Source: Nostoc commune NIES-4072 (lineage in GTDB: Bacteria > Cyanobacteriota > Cyanobacteriia > Cyanobacteriales > Nostocaceae). From it: a stretch of 64,000 nucleotides of DNA. Below the pieces are notes generated by a model. The model worked only from the letters and a program-made list of their open reading frames with translations. It searched no databases and was not told the DNA's origin. Where the stretch lies: positions 4,030,448 through 4,094,447 of the forward strand of contig NZ_BDUD01000001.1 in the NCBI RefSeq assembly GCF_003113895.1, given 5' to 3'. This document shows, one piece after another, positions 8,107 to 18,130 of this stretch (within the stretch, counting starts at the first letter, position 1; each line of letters opens with the position of its first letter). Made by a program: the position numbers and the translations under genes.

Positions 8107-11082
8107 TTAAATTTCAAAGGTTTCTGATTCAGAAGCTTCTACTTCTTTGGCTAGATGCTGTGAAAGTGATTCTATAGTGGGATAATGCACTAAGAGAAGT
8201 GGAGACATATCAAGTCCGAGAAATTGTTTTCCAGTACTAGCAATCGCGATCGCTAGCACGGAATCTAAGCCGTAACTGTCAAAAGGTAGCCGGACATTAA
8301 TTTCATCTGGTTTGACTCCCAGTTCTTGGGCAATTTGGTTAACTAACCAAGCTTGAATATCTTCTGCTGTCAGAGATTTAAGACTGAGTTGCTGCAATGT
8401 TATGTTAGTTTCCTCCTGAGTTTCGGTCTGCTGATGTTGCTTCTCTAATAGCTCAAGCAGTCTCGGCAGCAAATTCAACTCTGCTTGTGAGAGTTCTGCG
8501 GTCATTTCTAACTGCTTGACTAATTGCTTAAAGTCTGCATTACCGAGAGATTTATTCGGCGAGACGCTCTCAACTTTCTCGTGCCCATTACGATTAGCTG
8601 TAAACCAGTGGCGCTTTCGCTGCCAGGGATAGGTTGGTAATTGTAGACGTTGACGCGAGTAATCTAGGTCAAAGGCTAACCAGTCTACTTTTGCTCCATG
8701 TACATATAAAGTTCCTAAACTTTCTAGTAGCTGTTGCCAATCTTCTTTTTCTGGATGCAAACTAGGAAGGAAAACTTTTTCATTCTTAGATAAGCGATCG
8801 CTACCTATTTCTACAAATATTTCGTACCCCTGTTGAGCTAAAATATCTACGCTGGCTGCATTTACGGGTTTTCGTACTTGCTCAAACCAATACTCAGGGG
8901 TAGCTATTTCACCAGTTAGATGAGAAACTACGGGAATTCGTGGTTGAGAGTAGGTTACTTCCTTAGCGATTTTTTCAAACTCGTCTACTTGGGATTTGAC
9001 AACTAACTTCAAGGCATCTTCCAAGCTGAAAACTCCAGCTACACAAGCAGCAACGTATTCCCCGACATCGTTACCCATAACTGTGGTGGGTTGTATACCC
9101 CAGGATTTCCATAACTGGAAAAGGGCATACTCTAGGGCGAAGAGGGCAGGGGGGGCAGGGGGAGCAGGGGAGGCAGGGGGGGATTGAGAGAAAATTGTCT
9201 CTAGTAATGGTTGCTCTAAGTAAGGACGCAGGATTTGATCGCAATGGTCGAGAGCAGCACGGAAGGTAGGTTGAGTTTCGTAGAGTTTACGCCCCATTCC
9301 TAGATGCTGGTAGCTCACGCCTGTGAAAATGAAGGCTATTTTAGGAGAACCTGCGACTTTTCCTTTAAATAAGCCTGCTACTTCTTGCCCAGCGCGGAAG
9401 GCGGCTAGCTTTTCATAAAGTTCGGTAGTTGAAGATGCTACCACACTTAACCGATGCTGAAAGTGCGATCGCCCGCTATTGGCACTAAAGCAGATATCTC
9501 CTAAAGCTAAGTCTGGGTTAGCAGCCAAGTGCTTCTCATACCGTTCGGCTAACTGAATTAGAGCTTCGTCTGTCTTCGCTGATAGTGCTAGTAAATGTAG
9601 GGGGCGCTCTATGGATTTTGGATTTTGGATTTTGGATTTTGGAACATTTTGACCAGTATCACCCAATCTAAAATCTAAAATCGGCAATCTAAAATCAGAT
9701 GGAGCCTCTTCTAAAATCACATGAGCGTTAGTGCCGCTAAAGCCAAAAGTATTAACTCCCGCCAGTCGGCTCTTTGCTCCTACAGTCCAGGGCATTCGCT
9801 CAGTCGGAACTTTTAGCCTGAATTCATCCCATTTAATGTTAGGATTAGGCTGCTGAAAATGCAGATGCGGTGGGATTTCTCCATGTTGCAAAGCCAGCAC
9901 CACCTTAATTAAACTGGCGATCCCAGAAGCGGGTTCTAAGTGACCAATGTTGGTTTTTACTGAACCAATAACTAAAGGTTGATCTTGAGGACGATTCTTA
10001 CCAAATATCGCCCCCAAAGCTGCCACCTCAATCGGTTCTCCAACTGATGTCCCTGTACCCTGAACTTCTACATAGTCAATCTCGGCTGAGTCTACGCCAC
10101 TATTTTCTAAAGCTTGGCGAATCGTAGCTTGCTGAGACATCCCATTAGGAGCAATCAAGCTACTACTACGCCCATTGTGATTCACCGCAGAACCCCGAAT
10201 CAAGGCTAAGATATTATCCCCGTCAGCTAAAGCATCTTTGAGGCGCTTGAGGACGACGACACCACACCCTTCTCCTTTGACAAAGCCATTGGCAGCAGCA
10301 TCAAAGGTTTGGCAGCGACCGTTAGGATTTAACATCCGTGACTTGGAGAGAGCAATGCTGGTGTCTGGGACGAGATTCAAGCCAACTCCGCCAGCTAAGG
10401 CTAGATTGCATTCACCCAGCCGCAAACTTTGACAAGCCAAATGTACTGAAACTAATGAAGAAGAACAAGAAGTATCGATCGCCATACTTGGGCCTTTTAG
10501 CCCTAAAATATACGACAAGCGCCCAGCCGCTACACTCAAGGAGTTACCGATCGCACTAAAAGCGTCGATTTGGGTGGAGTCTCCTACTGACGACATTACC
10601 TTGCTGTAATCATTGAGGTAAATGCCGATAAACACTCCTGTAGAACTGTTATACAAATGCTCTGGTGCAAGAGTTGCATTTTCTAAAGCCTCCCAACCAA
10701 CCTCTAGTAAGAGCCGTTGTTGGGGATCTATACTTGCTGCTTCTCTCGCTGAAATCCCAAAAAATTCAGGGTTAAACCCATCTACCTGAGTCAAAAAACC
10801 GCCTTTGCGGGTACACACCTTGCCAGGAGCATCAGGATCTGGATCATATAATTTTTCAATATCCCAGCGATCGGCAGGAACTTCAGTAATGGCATCAACT
10901 CCATTGCGTAACAGTTGCCAGAAAGCCTCTGGATTGTCAGCACCGGGAAATCGGCAACCCATGCCAATAATTGCAATTGGTTCTCGTTTGGCGTACTCTA
11001 GCTGGTTAACTTTGGCTTGCAGGTCTTCAATCGCCCGAAGCGCCCGCTTGATGGGTGATACATTATTTTCTTGTTCTGACAT
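8107..11082 (-). CDS. Type I PKS module 2: KS-AT-ACP with damaged KS and AT
   Basis: This 991-residue subunit has an N-terminal docking helix (1-33), KS (35-460), AT remnant (580-760), post-AT linker and ACP (905-980). The KS keeps Cys206 (TSCSSSL) and His381 (NIGH), but the HGTGT histidine is Gln341 (QGTGTSVG; codon CAG at 10060-10062). The AT motif GHSxGE reads GNDVGE (671-675), so the catalytic Ser is Asp672. About 90 residues, including the RLMQ and HAFHS regions seen in module 1, are missing after residue 695. A Pro/Ala-rich segment encoded by a G-rich repeat (about 9145-9183) lies inside the AT. The ACP retains GLDS with Ser941. Best reading: a non-extending relay module. The C-terminal tail EVEASESETFEI is acidic, as expected for a partner of a TubC docking domain. 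Confidence 0.9.
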   Translation of the reverse strand: MSEQENNVSPIKRALRAIEDLQAKVNQLEYAKREPIAIIGMGCRFPGADNPEAFWQLLRNGVDAITEVPADRWDIEKLYDPDPDAPGKVCTRKGGFLTQVDGFNPEFFGISAREAASIDPQQRLLLEVGWEALENATLAPEHLYNSSTGVFIGIYLNDYSKVMSSVGDSTQIDAFSAIGNSLSVAAGRLSYILGLKGPSMAIDTSCSSSLVSVHLACQSLRLGECNLALAGGVGLNLVPDTSIALSKSRMLNPNGRCQTFDAAANGFVKGEGCGVVVLKRLKDALADGDNILALIRGSAVNHNGRSSSLIAPNGMSQQATIRQALENSGVDSAEIDYVEVQGTGTSVGEPIEVAALGAIFGKNRPQDQPLVIGSVKTNIGHLEPASGIASLIKVVLALQHGEIPPHLHFQQPNPNIKWDEFRLKVPTERMPWTVGAKSRLAGVNTFGFSGTNAHVILEEAPSDFRLPILDFRLGDTGQNVPKSKIQNPKSIERPLHLLALSAKTDEALIQLAERYEKHLAANPDLALGDICFSANSGRSHFQHRLSVVASSTTELYEKLAAFRAGQEVAGLFKGKVAGSPKIAFIFTGVSYQHLGMGRKLYETQPTFRAALDHCDQILRPYLEQPLLETIFSQSPPASPAPPAPPALFALEYALFQLWKSWGIQPTTVMGNDVGEYVAACVAGVFSLEDALKLVVKSQVDEFEKIAKEVTYSQPRIPVVSHLTGEIATPEYWFEQVRKPVNAASVDILAQQGYEIFVEIGSDRLSKNEKVFLPSLHPEKEDWQQLLESLGTLYVHGAKVDWLAFDLDYSRQRLQLPTYPWQRKRHWFTANRNGHEKVESVSPNKSLGNADFKQLVKQLEMTAELSQAELNLLPRLLELLEKQHQQTETQEETNITLQQLSLKSLTAEDIQAWLVNQIAQELGVKPDEINVRLPFDSYGLDSVLAIAIASTGKQFLGLDMSPLLLVHYPTIESLSQHLAKEVEASESETFEI
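9613..9690. repeat. Heptamer tandem repeats inside the PKS2 KS-AT linker
   Basis: Four exact copies of GGATTTT in a row (9613-9640) are followed by AATCTAAAATC-type copies up to about 9690. They encode a low-complexity linker segment (roughly residues 463-492) absent from module 1, which has only a short related stretch near 14551. Such heptamer arrays are typical of intergenic Nostoc DNA; here one lies inside a reading frame without breaking it. Confidence 0.85.
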
Positions 11083-11086
11083 CTCT

Positions 11087-14000
11087 TCAGTACCTCATGC
11101 TATTTAATTTACCAAGCAGCAGTGCTTCGGCTTCGCTGTCTGATAAATCGTCTAAATATGACTCAGTTACAACTTGCTCCTTATGGTTGGTTTCTTGTGA
11201 TTCGACAGCAGATTCATCAGAAATTAAAGATGCAATCGCATCTTTTAGTAGATAATCAACAAGCGCCTCAATTGTGGGATAGTCAAAAACTAAAGTTGAA
11301 GGTAGAGAACAACTTAGAGTGCTTTCCAAACGGTTCTTTAACTCCACTGCCATCAGAGAATCCATGCCGAGATCAAGAAAACCTTGTTGCGGCTCTAATT
11401 CCGATGCATCAATCCCTAAAAGTTTAACAAGTTCAGTTTGGATGTGAGCAATTAAAAGAGGTTGCCGCTCGTTTACAGGGGTTGCTTCTAACTGTTGTAA
11501 AAATTTTGTTCGTTGCAACGATGGTTTTTTATCTATGGCAATGAAAGATTCCAAAAATGGTGAAACCACACCTTCAGGAAATTGTTCGCAGAACTTAGAC
11601 CAGTTGACTGGCAATACTCCTACCTGGCTTCTATCCTGTCCTAGCAAATTTCCTAATATCTGCAATCCCTGTTCTAATGGTATAGACTCCATTCCTTGAG
11701 CTGCTAATCTCGCTTGATCGCGGTTTCCCAGACTTGTAGCCATGCCAGCATCTTTCCAAAGTCCCCAGTTGATGCTTAATCCTGGTAGTCCTGATGCTCG
11801 GCGATAATCGGTTAACGCATCCATGAAAGCATTGGCGGCTGCATAATTTCCTTGACCTGGCGAACCTAATAACGCCGCAGCCGAGGAAAATGTAACAAAG
11901 AAATCCAGTTGTAACTGCTGGCTCAATGTGTGCAGAATCCAAGTTCCTCTAACCTTTGCTGCCATAACTTGCTCGAAGGACTTCCACTCCTGCTGTCGAA
12001 GGATGCCATCGTGGAGCATACCAGCAGCGTGGATAATTCCTCCCAGAGGTGGCATCGAGGTTTTAATTTCCTCGAATACTCTGACCATATCGCTCCAGTG
12101 GGCGACATCAGCAGTGGCGATCGCTACCTTTGCTCCCAGATTTTCCATCTGAACGATCGCTTGGAGTACTTCAGCTGATGCCTGTTTGCGCCCAGTCAGC
12201 ATTAAATGCCGCGCCCCTTGCTCTACCATCCACTGTGCTACTTTTAGACCTAATGCTCCCAACCCTCCAGTAACCAAATATGTGCTATCTGATTGCAGAG
12301 ATATTGAACGAGCCTCTGATACTTCGCTGCGGATGAGACGAGCCACATAACGCCGTCCTTCTCGGAAGGCGATTTGGTCTTCCCCTTGAGAATCCCGAAT
12401 CTCTGCTAACAGATTTACTGCTTCATCTGTGGGAGCATCGGCAGCCAAATCTAGTAGTCCTCCCCACAACTTGGGATGCTCTAAAGCAATAACTTTACCC
12501 AATCCCCACAAAGAAGCCTGGGCTGGTGCTTGCAATGAGGATACTGCTGGTACTGCTCCTCTAGTTACTAACCACAAACGGGGCGAAGCGAGGCGTGAGG
12601 CAAGAGCTTGCACTAGATGCAAGGTACTGGCACAACCAAGAACCTGAATCTTTTCTATTAAAGGGACGGTTAATTCTGAAGTCAATCCTGCTTCTAAACT
12701 CCACAGGTGAACAACTCCTTTTAACGGTAAGTTGTTAGTTCCCACTACCTCTTGCACAAGCTGCTCAAAATCGGCTGGGTTCGATGGGTTAACACTCCAA
12801 GTTCCAGGCTGTTTAACTTCATAGCTGTCCCCAGGATAGACCAGAAAACAATTTTCACCCTGCTTTTGTAAAAGATGGGCTAGAGCTTGTCCAACACCCG
12901 ATCTGTCAGCTAAAATCAGCCAACTACCAGGTTCTTGAGCGCTGATTTGTGTCAACTGACGTGGCTTAGGCTGCCAACTAACTTCGTAGAGCCAATCTTT
13001 GTAGGATGCTGCTGTTAGTTGTTGTTGATGTTGCTTGGCTAATATGTCTAGCAGCTTAGGGAGTACTTTGATTTCTTCTTCTGAGAATTGTGTTGCAGTT
13101 TGTAAGTATTTGGCTAGTTCTTGAGTCTCCCCTTGATGTAAAAGATTGAAGATTTGAGTCTGAATCCGATCTGGGGATAAAGACTCTGTTTTTGAATCCC
13201 CATTCTTAACTTGTTCAAACCAATAGCGCTGGCGTTGAAATGGGTAATTTGGTAAAACAACTCGACGACGGGCATAGTCTCGATCAAAGCCATTCCAATC
13301 TACGATCGCACCCTTAATGTACAATGTCGCCAAACTGTCAAGGATTTGTTGCCAATCTTCACGCCCAGTCCGCAGGCTAGGCAGCCAAGTTCCCTCTCCC
13401 TCCGGCAAACAATAACGACCCATTCCCATGAGTATAGGCTTGGGGCCAATCTCGACAAATATCTTGTAGCCCCTCTGATACAGCGACTCCATACTGTCTG
13501 CAAATCTTACTGGCTGCCGCACATGATTGCACCAATACTCAGGGGTAGCCATTTCATCTGTAATTGGTTGACCAGTGAGATTGGAAATTAGACTAATTTT
13601 AGGTGAAGAGTAGGTAATATTTTTAGCTACTTGCTCAAACTCACCTAGCATTGGTTCCATTAAGGGAGAGTGGAAAGCATGAGAAACTTGTAACTTTTTC
13701 GTCGTGATTCCTTGTGTCCGCAGAATGTTGGTGACTATTTCTATAACGTCGCGATCGCCAGAAATTACTATATTCTTAGGGCCATTAATCGCAGCGATGG
13801 CTACTTGGGCATAAGGTTGAATAATTGAGGTTACTAAAGCTTCCGACGCAATTACCGCCACCATCTCACCATCTTGGGGCAATGCCTGCATGAGACGAGC
13901 GCGTTCGGCAATTAACTTTAGACCATCTTCTAAACTAAATATCCCGGCAATACAAGCAGCTGCATATTCACCTACACTATGCCCCATCACTGCATCTGGT

Positions 14001-15844
14001 TTGATCCCCCAGGATTCCCATAACTGAAATAGAGCATATTCCAGAGCAAACAAGGCTGGTTGAGTATAAGCAGTTTCATCTAAAGGCGAAGATTTGCCAG
14101 CTTCGGGATAAAGAATCTCTACTAAAGGCTGCTTAAGATATGGATGCAGAATTTGGGCGCATTTGTCAATAGCTTCCCTAAAAATCGGTTGGGTATCGTA
14201 GAGTTGACGGCCCATACCGACATACTGCGATCCCTGACCGGTGAATAAAAATGCTAGCTTCGGCAACTTCTTTTTCTTTAATTGCCCACTCCTAAGACCG
14301 GAAGTATCTTCTCCAGCGCCAAAAGCACTCAATTGCTGACACATTTGGACAGCAGATTCACCAACAACAGCCAAGCGATGCTCAAAATGCGATCGCCCCG
14401 TATTTCCACTAAAGCAGACATCCGCCAACGATACTTCTGGATGAGACGCAAAGAAATCTTGATACTCTTGTGCTAGTTCCACTAGAGCTGGAGCAGTTTT
14501 CGCCGATAGGGTCAGAATATGCTGGGGTCGTTCTATAGAACCAGTATTCCCCAATCTAAAATTAGATGGTGATTCTTCTAAAATTATGTGACAATTGGTG
14601 CCACCGAAACTAAAAGCACTGACTCCTGCCAAGCGACTTTCAGAGGAAGACCAAGGCTGACGCTCAACTGGAATGGCAAAGGGTGTGCCTTCCAGAGAAA
14701 TATAAGGATTAAGCTGCTTAAGATGCAGATGAGGCGCAATTTCCCGTTGCTGCATTTGTAAGACCACCTTGATCAGGCCAGCCATACCAGCAGCACCTTC
14801 TAAATGACCAATGTTGGTCTTGACTGAGCCAATCCAACAGGGTTGATCTGGGGAACGACCTTCCATCAATACAGCTTTGAGGGATTTGACTTCAATGGGA
14901 TCTCCTAAAGAAGTGCCAGTCCCGTGAGCTTCTACATAGCTAATCTGCGCTGGGGCGACTCCAGCCTGTTCTAAGGCTTGGCGAATAACTGCTTGCTGGG
15001 AAGGCCCATTGGGAGCTGTCAGTCCATTACTTGTACCATCTTGGTTAATTGCCGAGCCTCTAATTAGCGCCAAAATGTTGTCTCCATCACGCACGGCATC
15101 TTCTAGACGCTTAAGTACGACAACGCCGCAACCTTCTCCTCTGCTATAACCATCAGCACTAGCGTCAAAGGTCTTACAGCGACCGTCAGGAGCCATCATC
15201 TGAGCTTGGGAGCAAGAAATTGCAGGCTCTGGAGCTAACATTAAGTTAACTCCTCCAGCTAGGCAGAGATTGGACTCTCCGTTTCGTAAACTCTGGCAAG
15301 CTAAATGAATTGCTACTAATGATGAAGAACAAGCTGTATCTATAGCTATACTGGGGCCACGCAGATTTAGCAAGTAGGATAGACGATTGGCGGCAATGCA
15401 AGGAGTAGTCCCCGTAGCACTATATGCACCGATTTGGGAAGAGTCTTTGTAGATCAGTTTGTGGTAGTCAGCGTTGGTAACACCGATGAACACACCTGTT
15501 TGGCTACCAGCTAGAGTTTTTGGTACAAGTCCAGTATTTTCTAAAGCTTCCCAAGCTACTTCCAAGACTAATCTTTGCTGGGGGTCTAGATGTTCTGCCT
15601 CGCGGGCAGAAATTCCAAAAAAGTTGGGATCAAACAAATCTACTTGATCTAAAAAACCGCCCGAACGGGAGTTCATTTTTCCTGGTGTCGCTGGCTTAGA
15701 TTCATAAAAGGCGTTTATATCCCATCGTTCTGGTGGTACTTGTGCGATCGCATCTACTCCATCACGCAAGAGATGCCAAAACAACTCAGGATTTTTAGCT
15801 TTGGGAAAACGGCAACCAATGCCAACAATTGCTATGGCTTCCAT
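11087..15844 (-). CDS. Type I PKS module 1: KS-AT-KR-ACP
   Basis: A complete cis-AT module of about 1585 residues; positions are counted from a TTG one codon upstream. The KS has Cys173 (TACSSSL), His308 (HGTGTSLG) and His348 (NIGH). The AT has GHSVGE with Ser624 and HAFHS at 723-727, which indicates malonyl-CoA. The KR (about 1185-1370) has TGGLGALG, Ser1321/1322 and Tyr1335. The ACP has GMDS with Ser1497. No DH, ER or TE is seen, so one round of extension should give a beta-hydroxyacyl chain. The C-terminal segment [14 protein letters not shown] is a typical PKS docking tail. Module 2 begins 4 bp after this stop. The ATG at 15844 follows AAGAGG by about 12 bp. Confidence 0.95.
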   Translation of the reverse strand: MEAIAIVGIGCRFPKAKNPELFWHLLRDGVDAIAQVPPERWDINAFYESKPATPGKMNSRSGGFLDQVDLFDPNFFGISAREAEHLDPQQRLVLEVAWEALENTGLVPKTLAGSQTGVFIGVTNADYHKLIYKDSSQIGAYSATGTTPCIAANRLSYLLNLRGPSIAIDTACSSSLVAIHLACQSLRNGESNLCLAGGVNLMLAPEPAISCSQAQMMAPDGRCKTFDASADGYSRGEGCGVVVLKRLEDAVRDGDNILALIRGSAINQDGTSNGLTAPNGPSQQAVIRQALEQAGVAPAQISYVEAHGTGTSLGDPIEVKSLKAVLMEGRSPDQPCWIGSVKTNIGHLEGAAGMAGLIKVVLQMQQREIAPHLHLKQLNPYISLEGTPFAIPVERQPWSSSESRLAGVSAFSFGGTNCHIILEESPSNFRLGNTGSIERPQHILTLSAKTAPALVELAQEYQDFFASHPEVSLADVCFSGNTGRSHFEHRLAVVGESAVQMCQQLSAFGAGEDTSGLRSGQLKKKKLPKLAFLFTGQGSQYVGMGRQLYDTQPIFREAIDKCAQILHPYLKQPLVEILYPEAGKSSPLDETAYTQPALFALEYALFQLWESWGIKPDAVMGHSVGEYAAACIAGIFSLEDGLKLIAERARLMQALPQDGEMVAVIASEALVTSIIQPYAQVAIAAINGPKNIVISGDRDVIEIVTNILRTQGITTKKLQVSHAFHSPLMEPMLGEFEQVAKNITYSSPKISLISNLTGQPITDEMATPEYWCNHVRQPVRFADSMESLYQRGYKIFVEIGPKPILMGMGRYCLPEGEGTWLPSLRTGREDWQQILDSLATLYIKGAIVDWNGFDRDYARRRVVLPNYPFQRQRYWFEQVKNGDSKTESLSPDRIQTQIFNLLHQGETQELAKYLQTATQFSEEEIKVLPKLLDILAKQHQQQLTAASYKDWLYEVSWQPKPRQLTQISAQEPGSWLILADRSGVGQALAHLLQKQGENCFLVYPGDSYEVKQPGTWSVNPSNPADFEQLVQEVVGTNNLPLKGVVHLWSLEAGLTSELTVPLIEKIQVLGCASTLHLVQALASRLASPRLWLVTRGAVPAVSSLQAPAQASLWGLGKVIALEHPKLWGGLLDLAADAPTDEAVNLLAEIRDSQGEDQIAFREGRRYVARLIRSEVSEARSISLQSDSTYLVTGGLGALGLKVAQWMVEQGARHLMLTGRKQASAEVLQAIVQMENLGAKVAIATADVAHWSDMVRVFEEIKTSMPPLGGIIHAAGMLHDGILRQQEWKSFEQVMAAKVRGTWILHTLSQQLQLDFFVTFSSAAALLGSPGQGNYAAANAFMDALTDYRRASGLPGLSINWGLWKDAGMATSLGNRDQARLAAQGMESIPLEQGLQILGNLLGQDRSQVGVLPVNWSKFCEQFPEGVVSPFLESFIAIDKKPSLQRTKFLQQLEATPVNERQPLLIAHIQTELVKLLGIDASELEPQQGFLDLGMDSLMAVELKNRLESTLSCSLPSTLVFDYPTIEALVDYLLKDAIASLISDESAVESQETNHKEQVVTESYLDDLSDSEAEALLLGKLNSMRY

Positions 15845-16036
15845 CAAAATATTATGCCTCTTTTTAACTAATTACTAATTCGTAGTTAATAATTTAATTA
15901 CGAATTGTGAATTAGGGATTTCCAAGAAATAAATTACCCAAATAAACCTAGACGCCGAGAACACAGAGAACACACAGGAATAAAGAAGAGAGAGTTTTTT
16001 GGATATTTTTTATTTGGAAGTCCCTTACGGATTGCT

Positions 16037-17434
16037 TTAAGTGTCTTGAGCTATAACCGATTTTTTGAACTCTTTAAAGACCGGAATATTGTTTTGAATT
16101 GCTTTGTCAATTGAGGCTCCAGCAGCCATAATCCCCATGTTACGGTTGACAGACCACTGATAGTCTAGGCGATTAAATAATCTCCGCATCAATTCCAAAA
16201 GACTTTGATGATATTTAAGCCCGGTTTGGAAACCTTCATGTTCTTGGCAGAAGCATTTTTCCATCCAATCAAGTGCTTCTTTTGTTTCCATATCAAATAA
16301 AGGAGACTTTAAGAGCTTGTAGTAAAAGAGCATCAACATCTGGTCATCATAAACACAACGACCTGGTAATACTCCAGAAAGTCCGCTCAAAAGGTTGCGT
16401 TGGATTTGATAGACTATCGAACCAGAGATAAATTTCTCGTAAGCAGTTGGCTTGGGGAAATCCTTATACATATCTCTGGCAATGGTTTGAGAGATTGTTG
16501 TATGGAAAGCCTCGTCCAATAAGTGGTAATAAGAAACAGCTGTTGGAGCCGGAATATACTCGCCTTTTTGCTCTAACTCTCGGTAATACCTGACATAAGG
16601 ATATTCCTGATTCTTGAGAATCGCATTAGCCGTATAGCGCAAGGAATAGTATTGACACGCCATAAACGGCGACATACCCCAGTGAACAGTAAAAAACCGT
16701 AACCAGTGGCGGGGTGCGATTCGTCCTGCTAGTCCATCTGCTGGTGCAGGAATCGGCTCACCTTTTTCTTCTAAATTTCTCAAATACTGAGAGTAATACT
16801 GTTTTTTATCGCTCAACATTGTCTTAGCGATCGCGCTTAAGGTATTATCTCGCTGTATTGAAAAGGGAGAACTTCCTTGATTAGAGGTGAAATACTCTCG
16901 CACAGGTTGAGGAATCAAAAGATTAAGCCAACTACTGTTGTCTTTTGCTGTTTTGCCATAAAGGGAATTACCCAATATGGTTTTACCAACAATCGCCATT
17001 TTCGATTTGTAGCCGATCTTTTGAAAGGTACGAATGTGGTAGCTTTCCTGCTCGGTTTCAAAGTCCAGTTCATCACAAAGCGTTTCATAACCACCAACGG
17101 CACGAAAAACACCAGACGTGACCATGTTGTAAATACTTGTACTGGCTTCGCTAACAGCAGTATGGTTATAATTTCCAACCCAATAAAGATGGTTAAGGGC
17201 TAGTTTTTGGGTTTCAGAAGCAGCATCATAAAGAGGAGTCCCATACAGAAGCGAAAGGTCAGGTTTACTCCAATAATAATTGCTGTTTTTGGCGTAATTA
17301 AATTCGTTACCCAGTTCTTTGAGTTTCTCAGTATAATCTGAGTCTTTATTATTTTGGTAAGTTTTTTCAATCCGATGGAAGTGCGTTGGTTCCTGCGCTT
17401 CTAACGGTTCGAGAGTCTTATTTAGAGTTACCAT
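16037..17434 (-). CDS. CylC-like dimetal-carboxylate enzyme (putative aliphatic halogenase)
   Basis: This 465-residue protein is placed by context and motifs with the CylC family from cylindrocyclophane-type clusters, ferritin-like dimetal enzymes that chlorinate ACP-bound fatty acyl chains at unactivated carbons. Two ExxH metal-binding motifs are visible: E130-SY-H133 and E308-AF-H311. Further acidic candidates are E96 and D306/D307. The gene lies immediately after FAAL and a free ACP and before the PKS, the same order as cylA-cylB-cylC. Homologous folds include AurF-type N-oxygenases and fatty-acid desaturases, so oxidation or desaturation remains possible. I cannot tell halogenase from oxygenase by eye. 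Confidence 0.7.
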   Translation of the reverse strand: MVTLNKTLEPLEAQEPTHFHRIEKTYQNNKDSDYTEKLKELGNEFNYAKNSNYYWSKPDLSLLYGTPLYDAASETQKLALNHLYWVGNYNHTAVSEASTSIYNMVTSGVFRAVGGYETLCDELDFETEQESYHIRTFQKIGYKSKMAIVGKTILGNSLYGKTAKDNSSWLNLLIPQPVREYFTSNQGSSPFSIQRDNTLSAIAKTMLSDKKQYYSQYLRNLEEKGEPIPAPADGLAGRIAPRHWLRFFTVHWGMSPFMACQYYSLRYTANAILKNQEYPYVRYYRELEQKGEYIPAPTAVSYYHLLDEAFHTTISQTIARDMYKDFPKPTAYEKFISGSIVYQIQRNLLSGLSGVLPGRCVYDDQMLMLFYYKLLKSPLFDMETKEALDWMEKCFCQEHEGFQTGLKYHQSLLELMRRLFNRLDYQWSVNRNMGIMAAGASIDKAIQNNIPVFKEFKKSVIAQDT

Positions 17435-17474
17435 GATTTTCTCCTGAATGCACTAAATATGAAGAGAATTGAGA

Positions 17475-17780
17475 TTATTTTTCAACTTTTAACTCTGAGA
17501 CTAAATGCTTAACTAGAGCCTCAACAGTTGGGTAATCATATAGTAGGGTTGGATCGAGTTCACATCCCAACCAGTCTTCTAAGTCACCTGTCAAACCGAC
17601 TGCTGCTGAAGAGTCTAATCCATAGCGGTCAAAAGGTATTGTGACTTCGATTTCGTCTGAATCAACTTCCAGCAAGTCAGCTAGATATAAAACTATCCAC
17701 GCTTGAATTTCTGCTGCTGTTGGGATCTGCTTCAGTGCAATTGTAGATGTGGTATTCAATTCCAGATTTTGCATTGTCAT
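17475..17780 (-). CDS. Free-standing acyl carrier protein
   Basis: A 101-residue carrier protein with the phosphopantetheine site YGLDSS (Ser57) and the helix pattern of a PKS-type ACP. It is similar in sequence to the terminal ACP of PKS2: both share PFDxYGLDS and a DYPT or HYPT turn. It lies between FAAL and the CylC-like gene, and so should accept the adenylated fatty acid and present it to the CylC-like enzyme and then to PKS1. The spacing to the CylC-like gene is 40 bp, consistent with one transcript. Confidence 0.93.
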   Translation of the reverse strand: MTMQNLELNTTSTIALKQIPTAAEIQAWIVLYLADLLEVDSDEIEVTIPFDRYGLDSSAAVGLTGDLEDWLGCELDPTLLYDYPTVEALVKHLVSELKVEK

Positions 17781-18130
17781 GGTTTAACTCCTTGTGTCTG
17801 TAAATGTTTTAACAATCAAATGAAATGTGTTCAGTTTTTTACTGCAACCATAGCTGTTTTGGAGATATTTATATTCCAAACCAAGCTAAAAAACTCTAGA
17901 AAATAAATGATCCCGGTATCTGGAGCTATCTGCTACTACTGCGACTCAACTATTGGAAATGTATGATAGTTTTTAATCTAACTACCTATAGATAAACCTC
18001 TAGAGAGTTTGCAGGTATTTATTTGGGATCGCTTTCTTCTGCTTCTGAAGGGATTTAACAAAACTCATCTTGTATGTCTGCTATTGAGTTGGGTTGGTAT
18101 GAATTTTTTCCTGGATAATTTGATTGCTGT
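17781..18130. other. Intergenic stretch between ACP and FAAL genes
   Basis: About 350 bp with no supported gene. It is the largest gap inside the cluster, so a second promoter for the ACP-CylC-PKS part could lie here. I see no clear operator or terminator. Confidence 0.5.
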
